Assembly: GCA_036271875.1 (NCBI GenBank)
Contig: DATAZU010000035.1
Coordinates: 62,001 to 126,000 of the forward strand
Length of the DNA: 64,000 nucleotides
Direction: 5' to 3'
Source of the DNA: Galbitalea sp036271875
Lineage (GTDB): Bacteria; Actinomycetota; Actinomycetes; Actinomycetales; Microbacteriaceae
Part shown: piece after piece, positions 20,599-29,129 of the stretch
Numbering within the stretch: the first letter of the stretch is position 1
How the letters are laid out: the number at the start of each line of letters is the position of its first letter
Made by a program: the position numbers and the translations under genes
The notes under the pieces: generated by a model
Databases searched by the model: none
The model's input: only the letters and a program-made list of their open reading frames with translations
What the model was told of the DNA's origin: nothing

Positions 20599-21228
20599 GT
20601 GAATCTTGCCCTGGTTGGCCAGTTCTGGGCCATTGCCGCACTGCTCGCACTCGTGCCGGGAGCCGACTGGGCCTACGCGATCTCGGCCGGACTTCGGGCT
20701 CGTTCGATTGTTCCGGCAATCACCGGAATCCTTGCCGGTTACGTGGTCGTCGTCAGCGTCGTTGCGTTCGGGCTCGGAGCTCTGGTTACGCGTTTCCCGC
20801 TCGCGCTCACGATCCTCACCGCCGCCGGAGGGTTCTACCTGCTATGGCTCGGCGGCAACACCCTGTTCCGGCGAGCGCCCGCTATTGCCCTTGACGAGGC
20901 GCCGCTTGCCGACAGCGGGTGGATGCAGTTCCTGCGCGGATTCGGCGTAAGCGGCCTCAATCCGAAAGGCCTGCTGCTTGTCGTCGCCTTGCTTCCCCAG
21001 TTCACGACGCCGGGCGGGTGGCCGGTCTGGGCCCAGTTGCTCACGTTGGGCAGTTTCCACATCCTCGACTGCGCAGTGATCTATGCAACCGTCGCGATCC
21101 TTGCGCGCCGGCTGCTGCGATCGCGGCCGCGTGCGACGGTTGTGATCACCAAGATCGCGGGTTGCGCGATGATCCTGGTTGGCGGAACGATGCTCGTCGA
21201 GCGGGCTCTTACGATCGGGAGCGGCTGA
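20599..21228 (+). CDS. LysE family amino-acid exporter
   Basis: Inner-membrane translocator of 209 residues with six hydrophobic helices. The family N-terminus ends LVPGADWAYAIS, followed by GLRARSIVPAITGILAGY and the NPKGLLLVVALLPQF motif, typical of LysE/RhtB proteins that export amino acids. I start at GTG 20599, preceded by GAAAGGATC; upstream codons belong to the regulatory gap. The 3' end overlaps the convergent gene by 20 bp. Confidence 0.93.
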   Translation: MNLALVGQFWAIAALLALVPGADWAYAISAGLRARSIVPAITGILAGYVVVVSVVAFGLGALVTRFPLALTILTAAGGFYLLWLGGNTLFRRAPAIALDEAPLADSGWMQFLRGFGVSGLNPKGLLLVVALLPQFTTPGGWPVWAQLLTLGSFHILDCAVIYATVAILARRLLRSRPRATVVITKIAGCAMILVGGTMLVERALTIGSG

Positions 21229-21685
21229 CCGCAAGCGATGCCGCTCGCAGGGCAGGGTCCGATTCATCCGCCCAGCGTTTAAGCACCTGCATCGTCCGGT
21301 TCGCGGATGTCGCCTCCATTCCGGTGAACATCGGAATCAGCACGTCGATGACGAGTTGCTGCACGAGTGCATCCGAATCGGCGCTGCGAATGAATCCCTC
21401 AACCCGGGTGAGGTCCTTCGCGCGGAGCTCGCCCACTCGCGCCTGCAAGAGAACGACCGCAGCGAGCCTGCGCTCGTAGACCGGGACCCCCCAGAGCTCG
21501 GAACTGAGAGCCATTAGCTCGTCGTGGGACAAGGCGGGAAATCGTTTGAGCGCGTCCCGCACCGTTCCACGAATCGCGCCGATTGACGTGCCATAGCGAC
21601 GAAGTCCCCCGTCGCCGTTGGGATAAACGTAAGGCGAGACCTCGTATTGCAGCGCGGCGTCGATAAAACCGCCGGCGTCGCTCAC
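21209..21685 (-). CDS. AlkD-like DNA-alkylation-repair HEAT-repeat protein, C-terminally truncated
   Basis: Protein of 158 residues resembling the first two thirds of the AlkD/DNA_alkylation family, which excises alkylated purines through HEAT-like helices: LWGVPVYERRLAAVVLLQAR, LVQQLVIDVL, RWADESDPALRAASL. Family members usually have 220-240 residues, so the last helices are absent. The stop lies inside the 3' end of the convergent exporter gene, which suggests loss of the C-terminus by rearrangement. It overlaps the upstream gene by 4 bp and may no longer be functional. Confidence 0.65.
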   Translation of the reverse strand: MSDAGGFIDAALQYEVSPYVYPNGDGGLRRYGTSIGAIRGTVRDALKRFPALSHDELMALSSELWGVPVYERRLAAVVLLQARVGELRAKDLTRVEGFIRSADSDALVQQLVIDVLIPMFTGMEATSANRTMQVLKRWADESDPALRAASLAVSRSRS

Positions 21686-22335
21686 CCGCGGAGCGAGACC
21701 AGGGCGAGAAGTGCCGACTCGGACTGGTCCGTCCAGGTGCCGCTGACCGTGTGCGCGCGTGTGTCGGTCGAGAGTGGATGCGCGACGGGTTGGCGCGCGA
21801 CCAGGATCGCGAGTCGGTCGGTCTCCACCAGGGTCGACGACTTGTCGTTGCGCGCAGCGGGCACGTGATCATCCCGCACACTCGGTACCGCGGTTCCCGA
21901 CTGGCCGCTGCCCTGCGCTGTCGCGTTCGGTTCCTTGATGGTCCGAACGCCGTCTTCCTCGTAGTACATCTCGGCCTGCGAACCGCCGGTCAGGGCGACT
22001 GTTGCCACCGCCTCGAGATAGACCGGGTCGCCGATGGCGTCGTAGGTCCAGCGCAGGCCGAGCACGCCGTGCTGCATAGTGCCGACGAGAAAGTGTTCTG
22101 CGCCGGGGACTTCCTCGTTTCGATAGGTGAGCGGAATCTGCAGTACCGGGCCATCGCCCGCCCTCACGAAGAGGGTTTCAACGCCAACCTCGCCATCCGG
22201 ATCATCCAGACGAAAGGACGCGATGGTCTCGAACTTCGCGCTCGCGTTGCCGCCGAACCACGGCTGCCTGGGAGCCCACTCGGCAATGAGCTCCAGCTTG
22301 GATGGGACGAGGGTCGTCTTGTGTAGGTGTGCCAC
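21682..22335 (-). CDS. Maltokinase N-terminal cap-like domain protein
   Basis: Protein of 217 residues whose first ~110 resemble the N-terminal cap domain of actinobacterial maltokinases and CG0192-like proteins (AEWAPRQPWFGGNASAKF; VLQIPLTYRNEEVPGAEHFLVGTMQHGVLG). No kinase catalytic lobe is present, so it cannot phosphorylate by itself. A sugar-related role is inference. GTG 22335 is preceded by TAACAT after 6 nt (leaderless). Confidence 0.7.
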   Translation of the reverse strand: MAHLHKTTLVPSKLELIAEWAPRQPWFGGNASAKFETIASFRLDDPDGEVGVETLFVRAGDGPVLQIPLTYRNEEVPGAEHFLVGTMQHGVLGLRWTYDAIGDPVYLEAVATVALTGGSQAEMYYEEDGVRTIKEPNATAQGSGQSGTAVPSVRDDHVPAARNDKSSTLVETDRLAILVARQPVAHPLSTDTRAHTVSGTWTDQSESALLALVSLRG

Positions 22336-22341
22336 GAATCG

Positions 22342-22347
22342 ATGTTA
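22342..22347 (-). promoter_or_regulatory. -10 box of a leaderless promoter (maltokinase-cap-like gene)
   Basis: TAACAT, six nt, GTG 22335 on the minus strand. The TAA of the hexamer is also the stop codon of the preceding gene. Confidence 0.5.
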
Positions 22348-22560
22348 CTTCGCGCCCTCCGAGTCGTAACTCTCATCGGTGCCGGACTCGTCGTAGTCAT
22401 CCGCAGGATCGGCGAGCAGATTCGGAATCACGTGCAGCTCGTCCTGGTTCGCGGGCGTCTTCGCGCCTCCGTCGTCGCCATCCAGGTTGCCGGCCAGACC
22501 GTTGGTTTCGTCGAATTCGCCGATCGGTTCGTCCGTGTCCTTGTGCTTGTCGTCGCTCAT
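22345..22560 (-). CDS. Small acidic protein of unknown function
   Basis: Protein of 71 residues, very rich in Asp/Glu/Asn with no hydrophobic segment (DEPIGEFDETNGL, DPADDYDESGTDES), probably intrinsically disordered and cytoplasmic. A strong ribosome site AAGGAGG sits 5 nt before ATG 22560, supporting expression. No family recognised. Confidence 0.75.
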   Translation of the reverse strand: MSDDKHKDTDEPIGEFDETNGLAGNLDGDDGGAKTPANQDELHVIPNLLADPADDYDESGTDESYDSEGAK

Positions 22561-22685
22561 GGCGTCCTCCTTGGGTCGTTACTCACCAGCCAACCCCGTG
22601 CGCACACGTCGTGGCAAGGGATTGCGGTTTGCCCGCCGGGCGCGCTCAGTTTCAGCACCTAGGTTGGAAATGATCGGAGGCAACA

Positions 22686-23036
22686 ATGGAACCCACGCGA
22701 GAAGAACCCGTTGTGCGGGAAGTTCTCCTGAACGCCCGACTGGATAAGGTCAAGCAAACCGCACGTGTTGAGGTACGCCGCATCCGGATGCTGCCCGGTC
22801 ACCCCGGCGGGCTCCACATCCACAACACGCCGGTGTTCGGCAGCATCCTCGATGGTTCGGTCATCTACCAGGTCGAGGGCGGTCCGGAACAGTTGCTCCG
22901 CGCCGGTGATGTTTTCTTCGAGCCACAGGAAGTACGGATTGCCCGGTTCGATGCGCTGGACGATGGCGTTAGCTTTCTGGGCTACTTCCTGATCGGCGAC
23001 GACGAAGAGGCGTCGCTCTCCGTGCCCGAGCACTAG
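22686..23036 (+). CDS. Cupin-domain protein
   Basis: Protein of 116 residues with one cupin_2 barrel. Metal motif 1 is visible as HPGGLHIHNTPVFGSILDG (two His and downstream Gly), and motif 2 is relaxed (GDVFFEPQEVRIARF). Similar small cupins often act on quorum or sugar compounds; no substrate can be inferred. A ribosome site GGAGG lies 5 nt upstream of ATG. Confidence 0.85.
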   Translation: MEPTREEPVVREVLLNARLDKVKQTARVEVRRIRMLPGHPGGLHIHNTPVFGSILDGSVIYQVEGGPEQLLRAGDVFFEPQEVRIARFDALDDGVSFLGYFLIGDDEEASLSVPEH

Positions 23037-23216
23037 GCCGTACCGTAACGACTCTCGCCCCAGCACACAAGTGATTTTCACCCTACGGAGGGGACCGTCA
23101 GGGACTACGGACAACACACTCAGGTCGAGTGAGTACGTTCGCTCGATGCCCGCGTGCAGTAGCTCCGACCACCTGTTCGGAGCGGGCGCGGGTGTGGAAT
23201 ATGGAAGGGATCATTC

Positions 23217-23906
23217 ATGATCAACAACCAGAAAATCACACGAGCCTTCGGTACGCCCCTGCGTACGGCGCTGGCGATCGGGGCAACATCCCTCGTGGCG
23301 GCGGGCGGCCTGCTCGGTGCGGGTGCCGCGAGCGCGACGGCGGCGACCGGGCCGTCTGTGCAGGTCGCGGCGCACGCATCCGTCCCGGTGCACGATCACC
23401 TCGGCGCACTGTCGCTGCTGAAGCAGCTGCGCGCCGACCTGTTCGATGGCCAGGTCAACGGAACTGGGGCGCAGGCTCTTGCCACACGGATCGTCGACAA
23501 CCCGACGATCTTCGGGGCGCTGCCCACGAACCTGCAGAGTGACCTGACAGCACTGAAGAACGCACAGCCGGCGGATGCGAATGCGCTTGCCGAGCAGATT
23601 ACGTCGACGGCACTGTCCGGTGGATACGGAACGCAGATCCAGAATCTTGCGTCCGCGCTCAAGGCCTCAGCCAAGAACGGTATCGACCGCACGCTCGTGG
23701 CGAACATCCGTGAGGACGTCACGTCGATCCTCATCGCCGGAGCGACTCCCGCCCCGCAGCCTGATGTGACGGGGCAGAAGAGCGGGCCCCAGATCAGCAA
23801 CATGGCGCACACCGTTGCACCGGGCAGTTCAACCGCCTCCGGCACCCACCACGGCGAGTCACTCGGGCAGCTGTTCGGATCACTGTTCGGCGGATCGGGC
23901 AAGTAG
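23217..23906 (+). CDS. Secreted Ala-rich protein of unknown function
   Basis: Protein of 229 residues with a Sec signal peptide (hydrophobic ATSLVAAGGLLGAGAASA, likely cleavage after ASA). The mature part is helical and Ala/Leu/Asn-rich with no recognised domain and no cysteine, ending in a Gly/Ser tail (LFGSLFGGSGK). GGAAGGG precedes ATG 23217. A strong hairpin follows the stop, so it is probably a single-gene transcript. Confidence 0.8.
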   Translation: MINNQKITRAFGTPLRTALAIGATSLVAAGGLLGAGAASATAATGPSVQVAAHASVPVHDHLGALSLLKQLRADLFDGQVNGTGAQALATRIVDNPTIFGALPTNLQSDLTALKNAQPADANALAEQITSTALSGGYGTQIQNLASALKASAKNGIDRTLVANIREDVTSILIAGATPAPQPDVTGQKSGPQISNMAHTVAPGSSTASGTHHGESLGQLFGSLFGGSGK

Positions 23907-23943
23907 GCCGAACCCAAACGCAGTCGTAAGACATCGCTGCAGC

Positions 23944-23982
23944 GCTCAGGGGCCGGATGCGAGTTCCGCTCCCGGCCCCTGA
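23944..23982 (+). terminator. Stem-loop after the secreted-protein gene
   Basis: CTCAGGGGCCGG (23944-23955) and CCGGCCCCTGAG (23971-23982) form a perfect 12-bp stem with a 15-nt loop, 38 nt after the stop codon. No U-tract follows; a terminator or mRNA end-protecting structure is inferred. Confidence 0.65.
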
Positions 23983-24077
23983 GTCGCGACGAGCGAGCCC
24001 CGGCAACCGCATCGCCTTCGCGCAAACGGAAGCACCCCGTAGAGATACGCTTCCGAATGGCCGACCGAAGGAAGCCA

Positions 24078-24590
24078 ATGCCCAAGTACCCCGTTATTCT
24101 CGCCGCCGTCACCGTCGGCGTATCGCTCCTGCTCACGGGTTGTTCCGCGCCAGCTAAGTCTCCGGCGACGCCCAAGGCGGCACCGACACCGAGTGCGACG
24201 CCGAAGGCAGTAACCGCGAGCGCGATCTCGATGTACCTTCAAGCCAAAGTCCCGCAGGTGACGAAGGTGATCCAGATCACGGAAGACAACGATCCGAACA
24301 ACCTGATCGGTCGACCGAACGAGTATTCCCAAGCGGCGACGCTGTACGACTCCCGGACGCCGTGCACAGACCTGGGCGCCGACTGCGGCGCCACGATCGA
24401 GATCTGGCCGACCGCCGCAATGGCAACCGCGCGGGGCAAATACATCCAGAAGGAACTCAAGGCCTACCCCATCCTTGGGCCCGAGTACGACCTCGTCCAT
24501 GGAACCGCTCTCCTTCGAGTAACCGGGGTGATGAAGCCGACCGACGAGGCCGGTTATGCCACGGCGTGGGCGGCCTACTTCACCTCATAG
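24078..24590 (+). CDS. Small lipoprotein of unknown function
   Basis: Protein of 170 residues from ATG 24078 (MPKYPVILAAVTVG), with a lipobox LTGC. The mature part starts with a Pro/Thr/Ala linker and continues with a domain containing a pair of cysteines (SRTPCTDLGADCGA) that may be disulfide-bonded. No family recognised. GAAGGAAG lies upstream of the chosen start. Confidence 0.8.
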   Translation: MPKYPVILAAVTVGVSLLLTGCSAPAKSPATPKAAPTPSATPKAVTASAISMYLQAKVPQVTKVIQITEDNDPNNLIGRPNEYSQAATLYDSRTPCTDLGADCGATIEIWPTAAMATARGKYIQKELKAYPILGPEYDLVHGTALLRVTGVMKPTDEAGYATAWAAYFTS

Positions 24591-24627
24591 CGACGCGAGA
24601 TGTCGCCGACGCGAGTTGCCGTCGGAC

Positions 24628-24969
24628 ATGCGATATCTCATGTTGCTTTGGGCCGAGGCGGATGCTGCTTCCGGCGGTGAAGAGGATGTTCAGGTCTGGG
24701 CGGACTTCGACGCGAACGCGAAAGCGGAGGGCGTCTTTATCGAAAACGGTGCACTTGTCCCCGCCGCAACCGAAGCAAGGCTTGTGAGGACCAGCCTCGG
24801 AGGCGTTGATCTCGCGGATGCGGTCCAGCGGCATCCGTTCACCCAGGGCGCCCGCCAGATTGAGGCGTTCTATCTCATGGAATGCAAGGACCTGGACGAG
24901 GCCATCGTCTGGGCGAATCGCCTGCCGACGTACGGGTACGTCGAGGTGCGCGAGTTGCTCGTCTACTGA
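24628..24969 (+). CDS. YCII-related (DGPF) domain protein
   Basis: Protein of 113 residues of the YCII/DGPF fold: MRYLMLLWAEAD at the start, GVFIENGALVP, and LMECKDLDEAIVWANRLP, with the C-terminal VEVRELLVY strand. Such proteins are often found with ECF sigma factors, but none is nearby. Function unknown. Confidence 0.88.
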   Translation: MRYLMLLWAEADAASGGEEDVQVWADFDANAKAEGVFIENGALVPAATEARLVRTSLGGVDLADAVQRHPFTQGARQIEAFYLMECKDLDEAIVWANRLPTYGYVEVRELLVY

Positions 24970-25078
24970 ATTGCGGTCACGTGCGCTGTGCCGGAGATTT
25001 TCGCGACGCGCCGCCCATCGTGCACGCACCGACGGCGCGTCGGAGAGATCTCCGCGGAACCGCGCGATCACGATTCCG

Positions 25079-25483
25079 TTAGTCACTCATGACGGCGGCG
25101 GTCGCCTCGATCTCAACGAGTTGGTTCACGTAACCGAGTACCGCAACGCCGATAAGCGTGCTCGGTACATCGTGGTCGCCGAACCGCTCCCGGTACACAT
25201 CCCACACCGTGGCCAGGTCCGCACGATCCGATGAGGCAACAAGTACGCGGGTTTCGACGACATCCGTGAGCACCGCCCCTGCTGCCTCGAGTGCCGCGAC
25301 GAGATTGTCGAGGCACTGAACGGTCTGAGCGGCGAGGTCATCGCGGCCGACGACGCTGCCATCGCTATCCAGCGGACAGGCACCGGCAACGTAAACCATC
25401 CGCGCGCCCGCTGACACCGTGGATGCATACGCGTACTCGACCGCGGCCAGGTTCGGTGCGCGGACCAGTCGAATTCGGGTCAT
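25079..25483 (-). CDS. RidA/YjgF/UK114 family protein lacking the usual catalytic arginine
   Basis: Protein of 134 residues with the RidA fold (MVYVAGACPLDSDGSVVG; QCLDNLVAALEAAGA; VVETRVLV; VEIEATAAV). RidA enzymes hydrolyse reactive 2-aminoacrylate imines using a conserved Arg in a P-A-R-S/T motif. The corresponding segment reads PSTLIGVAVLGYVNQLVEIE with no Arg, so imine deaminase activity is doubtful. AAAGGATC precedes ATG 25483. Confidence 0.85.
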   Translation of the reverse strand: MTRIRLVRAPNLAAVEYAYASTVSAGARMVYVAGACPLDSDGSVVGRDDLAAQTVQCLDNLVAALEAAGAVLTDVVETRVLVASSDRADLATVWDVYRERFGDHDVPSTLIGVAVLGYVNQLVEIEATAAVMSD

Positions 25484-25504
25484 CGGAGCGGGATCCTTTC
25501 TAAC

Positions 25505-25771
25505 TCACACATGTGAACCGAGTATCTCAGTGCGCGCGGCCGCCAGCAACGCCGCATAGTCGTCGCGCAGTTGCGCAACAAGAACGGACTCCAACATCGA
25601 GTTCATGTCGCAGAAGCCCACTCGTTCGGCTTCATCTTCACAAGCCGCAGGTCGATCGAGTTTCTCGGCTCGATAAAGCCAGCCGAAGAGGACGAGGGCT
25701 TCGGCGGCCGTCAGCCGGAGAACTACCTCACCGACGGCATCCATTTTGTTCGATGATCGACCGACGGCCAT
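25505..25771 (-). CDS. Small protein of unknown function
   Basis: Protein of 88 residues, predominantly helical by composition (AAEALVLFGWLYRAEKLD; LVAQLRDDYAALLAAAR), with two cysteines. No domain recognised. A ribosome site CGGAGAG stands upstream of ATG 25771, and it is separated by 21 bp from the downstream RidA-like gene on the same strand. Confidence 0.65.
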   Translation of the reverse strand: MAVGRSSNKMDAVGEVVLRLTAAEALVLFGWLYRAEKLDRPAACEDEAERVGFCDMNSMLESVLVAQLRDDYAALLAAARTEILGSHV

Positions 25772-25836
25772 TTTCGTGCTCTCCGTTTATCACGTCCCCC
25801 GATTGCCGGTGGACAAAGCCAACCCGAGTCGCGGGG

Positions 25837-26910
25837 CTAGTTGTTGAATCGGAACTCGACCACGTCGCCATCCTGCATCACGTAGTCCTTGCCCTCGATC
25901 CGGGCCTTGCCGTGGGCGCGGGCCTCGGCGATCGATCCGGTCTCGATGAGGTCGCCGAAGCCGATCACCTCGGCCTTTATGAAGCCCTTCTCAAAATCCG
26001 TGTGAATGACGCCGGCCGCCTGCGGCGCCTTCCAGCCCTTGTGGATCGTCCAGGCGCGCGCTTCTTTCGGACCGGCCGTGAGATAGGTCTGCAGTCCAAG
26101 CGTGTCAAAGCCGATGCGCGCAAGCTGGTCGAGGCCGCTCTCGTCCTGCCCGGTTGATGCCAGCAGCTCGGCGGCGTCCTCGGCATCCAGATCGATGAGT
26201 TCTGACTCGAGCTTTGCGTCCAGGAACACGGCATGTGCCGGGGCGACGAGAGCCTCGAGCGCTGCCTTGCGCGCCGGATCACTGAGGACCGCCTCGTCCA
26301 CGTTGAACACGTAGATGAATGGCTTCGCGGTCAGGAGGCCGAGTTCGCGAATCGGCTCGAGGTCAATGGATGAAGCGGACAGTGGCTTACCGTCGTTCAG
26401 CCACGCGGTTGCCGCGGCGGCAGCATCCACCGTCACCTGGGTGATCTTCTTGGCACGCAACTCCTTCTCGTAGCGCGCGGTTGCGTTTTCGAGCGTCTGC
26501 AGGTCGGCGAGGATCAGCTCCGTGTTGATGGTCTCCAGGTCGCTGGCAGCATCGACCTTGCCGTCGACGTGAACGACATCCGGGTCCTCGAAGCCGCGCA
26601 CCACCTCGGCGATCGCATCCGCCTCGCGGATGTTCGCCAGGAACTTATTGCCGAGGCCCTCACCGACGGACGCACCCTTCACGATGCCGGCGATGTCGAC
26701 GAATGAAACGGGAGCCGCAACGATGCGCTCCGAGTGGAACAGGTCGGACAGCTGCTGCAGACGCGGGTCGGGCAGGTTGACGACCCCGACGTTCGGCTCG
26801 ATGGTCGCGAACGGATAGTTGGCCGCCAGAACGGTGTTCTTGGTCAGCGCATTGAAGAGAGTCGACTTTCCGACATTGGGGAGACCGACGATCGCGATAG
26901 TTAGAGCCAC
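25837..26910 (-). CDS. ychF: Redox-regulated ATPase YchF (Obg-family)
   Basis: Universally conserved P-loop ATPase that binds ribosomes. From GTG 26910 the product has 357 residues, close to the family norm. G1 is GLPNVGKSTLFNALT at residues 8-22, followed by YPFATIEPNVGVV, the FVDIAGIVKGAS segment, the NxxE-type nucleotide site, and a C-terminal TGS domain ending DVVEFRFNN. A longer upstream frame (92 codons) has no homology and is rejected. TAGCCT lies 8 nt upstream of the GTG. Confidence 0.96.
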   Translation of the reverse strand: MALTIAIVGLPNVGKSTLFNALTKNTVLAANYPFATIEPNVGVVNLPDPRLQQLSDLFHSERIVAAPVSFVDIAGIVKGASVGEGLGNKFLANIREADAIAEVVRGFEDPDVVHVDGKVDAASDLETINTELILADLQTLENATARYEKELRAKKITQVTVDAAAAATAWLNDGKPLSASSIDLEPIRELGLLTAKPFIYVFNVDEAVLSDPARKAALEALVAPAHAVFLDAKLESELIDLDAEDAAELLASTGQDESGLDQLARIGFDTLGLQTYLTAGPKEARAWTIHKGWKAPQAAGVIHTDFEKGFIKAEVIGFGDLIETGSIAEARAHGKARIEGKDYVMQDGDVVEFRFNN

Positions 26911-26956
26911 GAGGGTCAAGGCTACCGGCGGCTGCGGTTCTCGCAGATTCTGTGCG

Positions 26957-27046
26957 CATAACTCATGCAATTTTCGGTGAGCCGAGCGCGCGCCCGCGGA
27001 ATGACGCGGGCGACAGCCGACGCGAGCAAAAATTGCAGGAGTTATG
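26957..27046. repeat. Inverted-repeat element, family A copy 1
   Basis: Left arm CATAACTCATGCAATTTT at 26957, right arm AAAAATTGCAGGAGTTATG ending 27046; the arms are complementary except for one mismatch. The centre contains a smaller GC-rich dyad (CGCCCGCG / CGCGGGCG). It has no coding capacity. A second copy of similar length with the same outer motif lies at 28927-29024. Confidence 0.7.
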
Positions 27047-27085
27047 GCGGTGGAGTGGATCGAGAGGGCGGACGTGCGGATCAGA

Positions 27086-27823
27086 TCAGGCGGGTAGCCG
27101 CATCCGGAAGCAGTGCGTGACGTACGGCATGGTCCAGGCCTGCTGGCCGCCGACATCGGGATCCGTATCCAGCAGCTCGTTGACACCTGCGACGATGCGC
27201 GCCTGCTCCTCGGTCGATGCCGTGATGAAGTAGCTTCGCGAGCGCAGCAGATCGATGATTTCGGGACGCGTGAACTCGCGCGACCACTCGAAGTCGGCCT
27301 TCTCGATCGGCCCGAACGGTCCCTGCTGGATGCTGCCGCTCTCGATGAACTGCTCGCCGGTCGCCTGGTGCATCACCGTGGTCAGGCGCGCGACCCACGG
27401 CGTGCGCTCATCCCGGATGTTCCAGACCAGCCCGAGGGTCCCGCCGGGCCTGAGAACGCGGGCAACGGATGGCAGCGCGAGATCCTGATCGACCCAGTGC
27501 CACGCCTGCGCCACGAGGATCGCGTCGACACTCGCATCGGCCAGGGGGATGTCCTCGGCCGTGCCCTCGCTCGCGATCGCGCCCGGGACGGCTTCGCGCA
27601 GCTGGTCGAGCATCTTCGGCGACGGGTCGACGGCGAAAACCTCGAGTCCGCGAGCGGTCAGCGCGCGCGTCAGTTTGCCGGTACCCGCGCCCAGATCGAG
27701 CACTGTCTTCGCACCCGCGGGCACAAGCCAGTCGACGGCCCCGGCCGGATATTCGGGGCGTCCGCGCTCATACGCATCCGCCGCCCGGTCGAAGGATGCG
27801 GCGTTTTCTTCGTGCTTGCCCAC
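27086..27823 (-). CDS. Class I SAM-dependent methyltransferase
   Basis: Protein of 245 residues with a UbiE/type 11 methyltransferase fold: motif I VLDLGAGTGKLTRAL near residue 40, VFAVDPSPKML (motif II), LVAQAWHWVDQDLALP, and RVLRPGGTLGLVWN. The substrate is unknown. GTG 27823 is preceded by TAAGGT after 7 nt, a probable leaderless start. Confidence 0.88.
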   Translation of the reverse strand: MGKHEENAASFDRAADAYERGRPEYPAGAVDWLVPAGAKTVLDLGAGTGKLTRALTARGLEVFAVDPSPKMLDQLREAVPGAIASEGTAEDIPLADASVDAILVAQAWHWVDQDLALPSVARVLRPGGTLGLVWNIRDERTPWVARLTTVMHQATGEQFIESGSIQQGPFGPIEKADFEWSREFTRPEIIDLLRSRSYFITASTEEQARIVAGVNELLDTDPDVGGQQAWTMPYVTHCFRMRLPA

Positions 27824-27830
27824 ATTCTCA

Positions 27831-27836
27831 ACCTTA
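27831..27836 (-). promoter_or_regulatory. -10 box of a leaderless promoter (methyltransferase)
   Basis: TAAGGT on the minus strand, seven nt, then GTG 27823. Confidence 0.45.
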
Positions 27837-27891
27837 CGCGCGGGTCATCGAGGCGTAGTCGGATGTGCGTGAGAGCATCGGAAACGTGCCA

Positions 27892-28462
27892 ATGGATTTC
27901 ACCGCGATCGACTTCGAAACCGCAAACTCGTCGAGCGCGTCGGCCTGCTCAGTCGGCATGGTGAAGGTGCGGGATGGCCGCGTGGTCGACCAGGCCTACT
28001 GGCTGATCAAGCCGCCCATCGGGCACGACGAGTTCTGGGAGTGGAACACCCGCATCCATGGACTGGTCGCCGCGGATGTTGTCGACGCGCTCCTCTGGAC
28101 CGAACAGCTTCCCGACCTGGTCGCGTTTGCCGACGGCGACATCCTCGTCGCGCACAACGCCGGGTTCGACATGGGCGTGATCTCCGCTGCGTGCGAGGCG
28201 ACCTACGTCGAGACGCCCGCGTTCAGTTACGCCTGCAGCCTGCAGGTCGCTCGCAAGACCTACAGTCTCGATTCATACCGGCTGCCGGTCGCCGCGATGG
28301 CCGCCGGATTCGAAGACTTCGACCACCACAACGCGCTCGCGGATGCGCAGGCGTGTTCGGCGATCATGGTTCACGCAGCGCGTCGGAACGACGTGACCGA
28401 TATCGCGGCCCTGGTCGCCGCGACGGGCGGCAAGCTCGGCGCGATTGGGGCGCCCGCGCTCG

Positions 28463-28476
<14 letters not shown>
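27892..28476 (+). CDS. 3'-5' exonuclease, DnaQ/DEDDh family
   Basis: Protein of 194 residues. All DEDDh motifs are present: Exo I DFTAIDFETA (residues 2-11), Exo II HNAGFDMGVIS, Exo III HHNALADAQA with the catalytic His and Asp, and NTRIHGL between them. It resembles the epsilon subunit of DNA polymerase III but stands alone; a repair or RNA-processing role is equally possible. ATG 27892 is chosen because the catalytic strand follows directly; GTG 27886 is an alternative. Confidence 0.9.
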
Positions 28477-28926
<450 letters not shown>

Positions 28927-28940
<14 letters not shown>

Positions 28941-29024
28941 GCAGTTTTTGAAATCTGCGGAAGCGACCCGCGAGATTCCGGGGCTTTTTCTCCAACATCT
29001 TCAATCCTGCATGAGTTACGGAAG
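28927..29024. repeat. Inverted-repeat element, family A copy 2
   Basis: Perfect 18-bp terminal inverted repeats CTTCCGTAACTCATGCAG (28927-28944) and CTGCATGAGTTACGGAAG (29007-29024), with a 62-bp centre. The outer core GTAACTCATGCA followed by a T-run is shared with copy 1 at 26957. It sits at the truncated 5' end of the beta-lactamase relic. No ORF inside. Confidence 0.75.
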
Positions 29025-29057
29025 TAGCACAGGGTGAAAAGGTGAGGCGGGAAGTGC

Positions 29058-29129
29058 GAGGTGCTGGTTCTGCGAGAAACCGAGGTGCTGGTTCTGCGAG
29101 AAACCGAGGTGCTAGTTCTGCGGGAAACC
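29058..29129. repeat. Tandem repeat, 3 x 24 bp, duplicating the 3' end of mmsA
   Basis: Units 29058-29081, 29082-29105 and 29106-29129. The first two are identical (GAGGTGCTGGTTCTGCGAGA then AACC); the third differs at two positions. The third unit contains the mmsA stop codon (TAG, 29112-29114), so the array is a duplication of the last codons of the gene. Confidence 0.9.

Noticed and set aside
26911..27186. Upstream extension of ychF to 27186
   Set aside because: It crosses the family A repeat and overlaps the neighbouring methyltransferase gene; homology starts at 26910.
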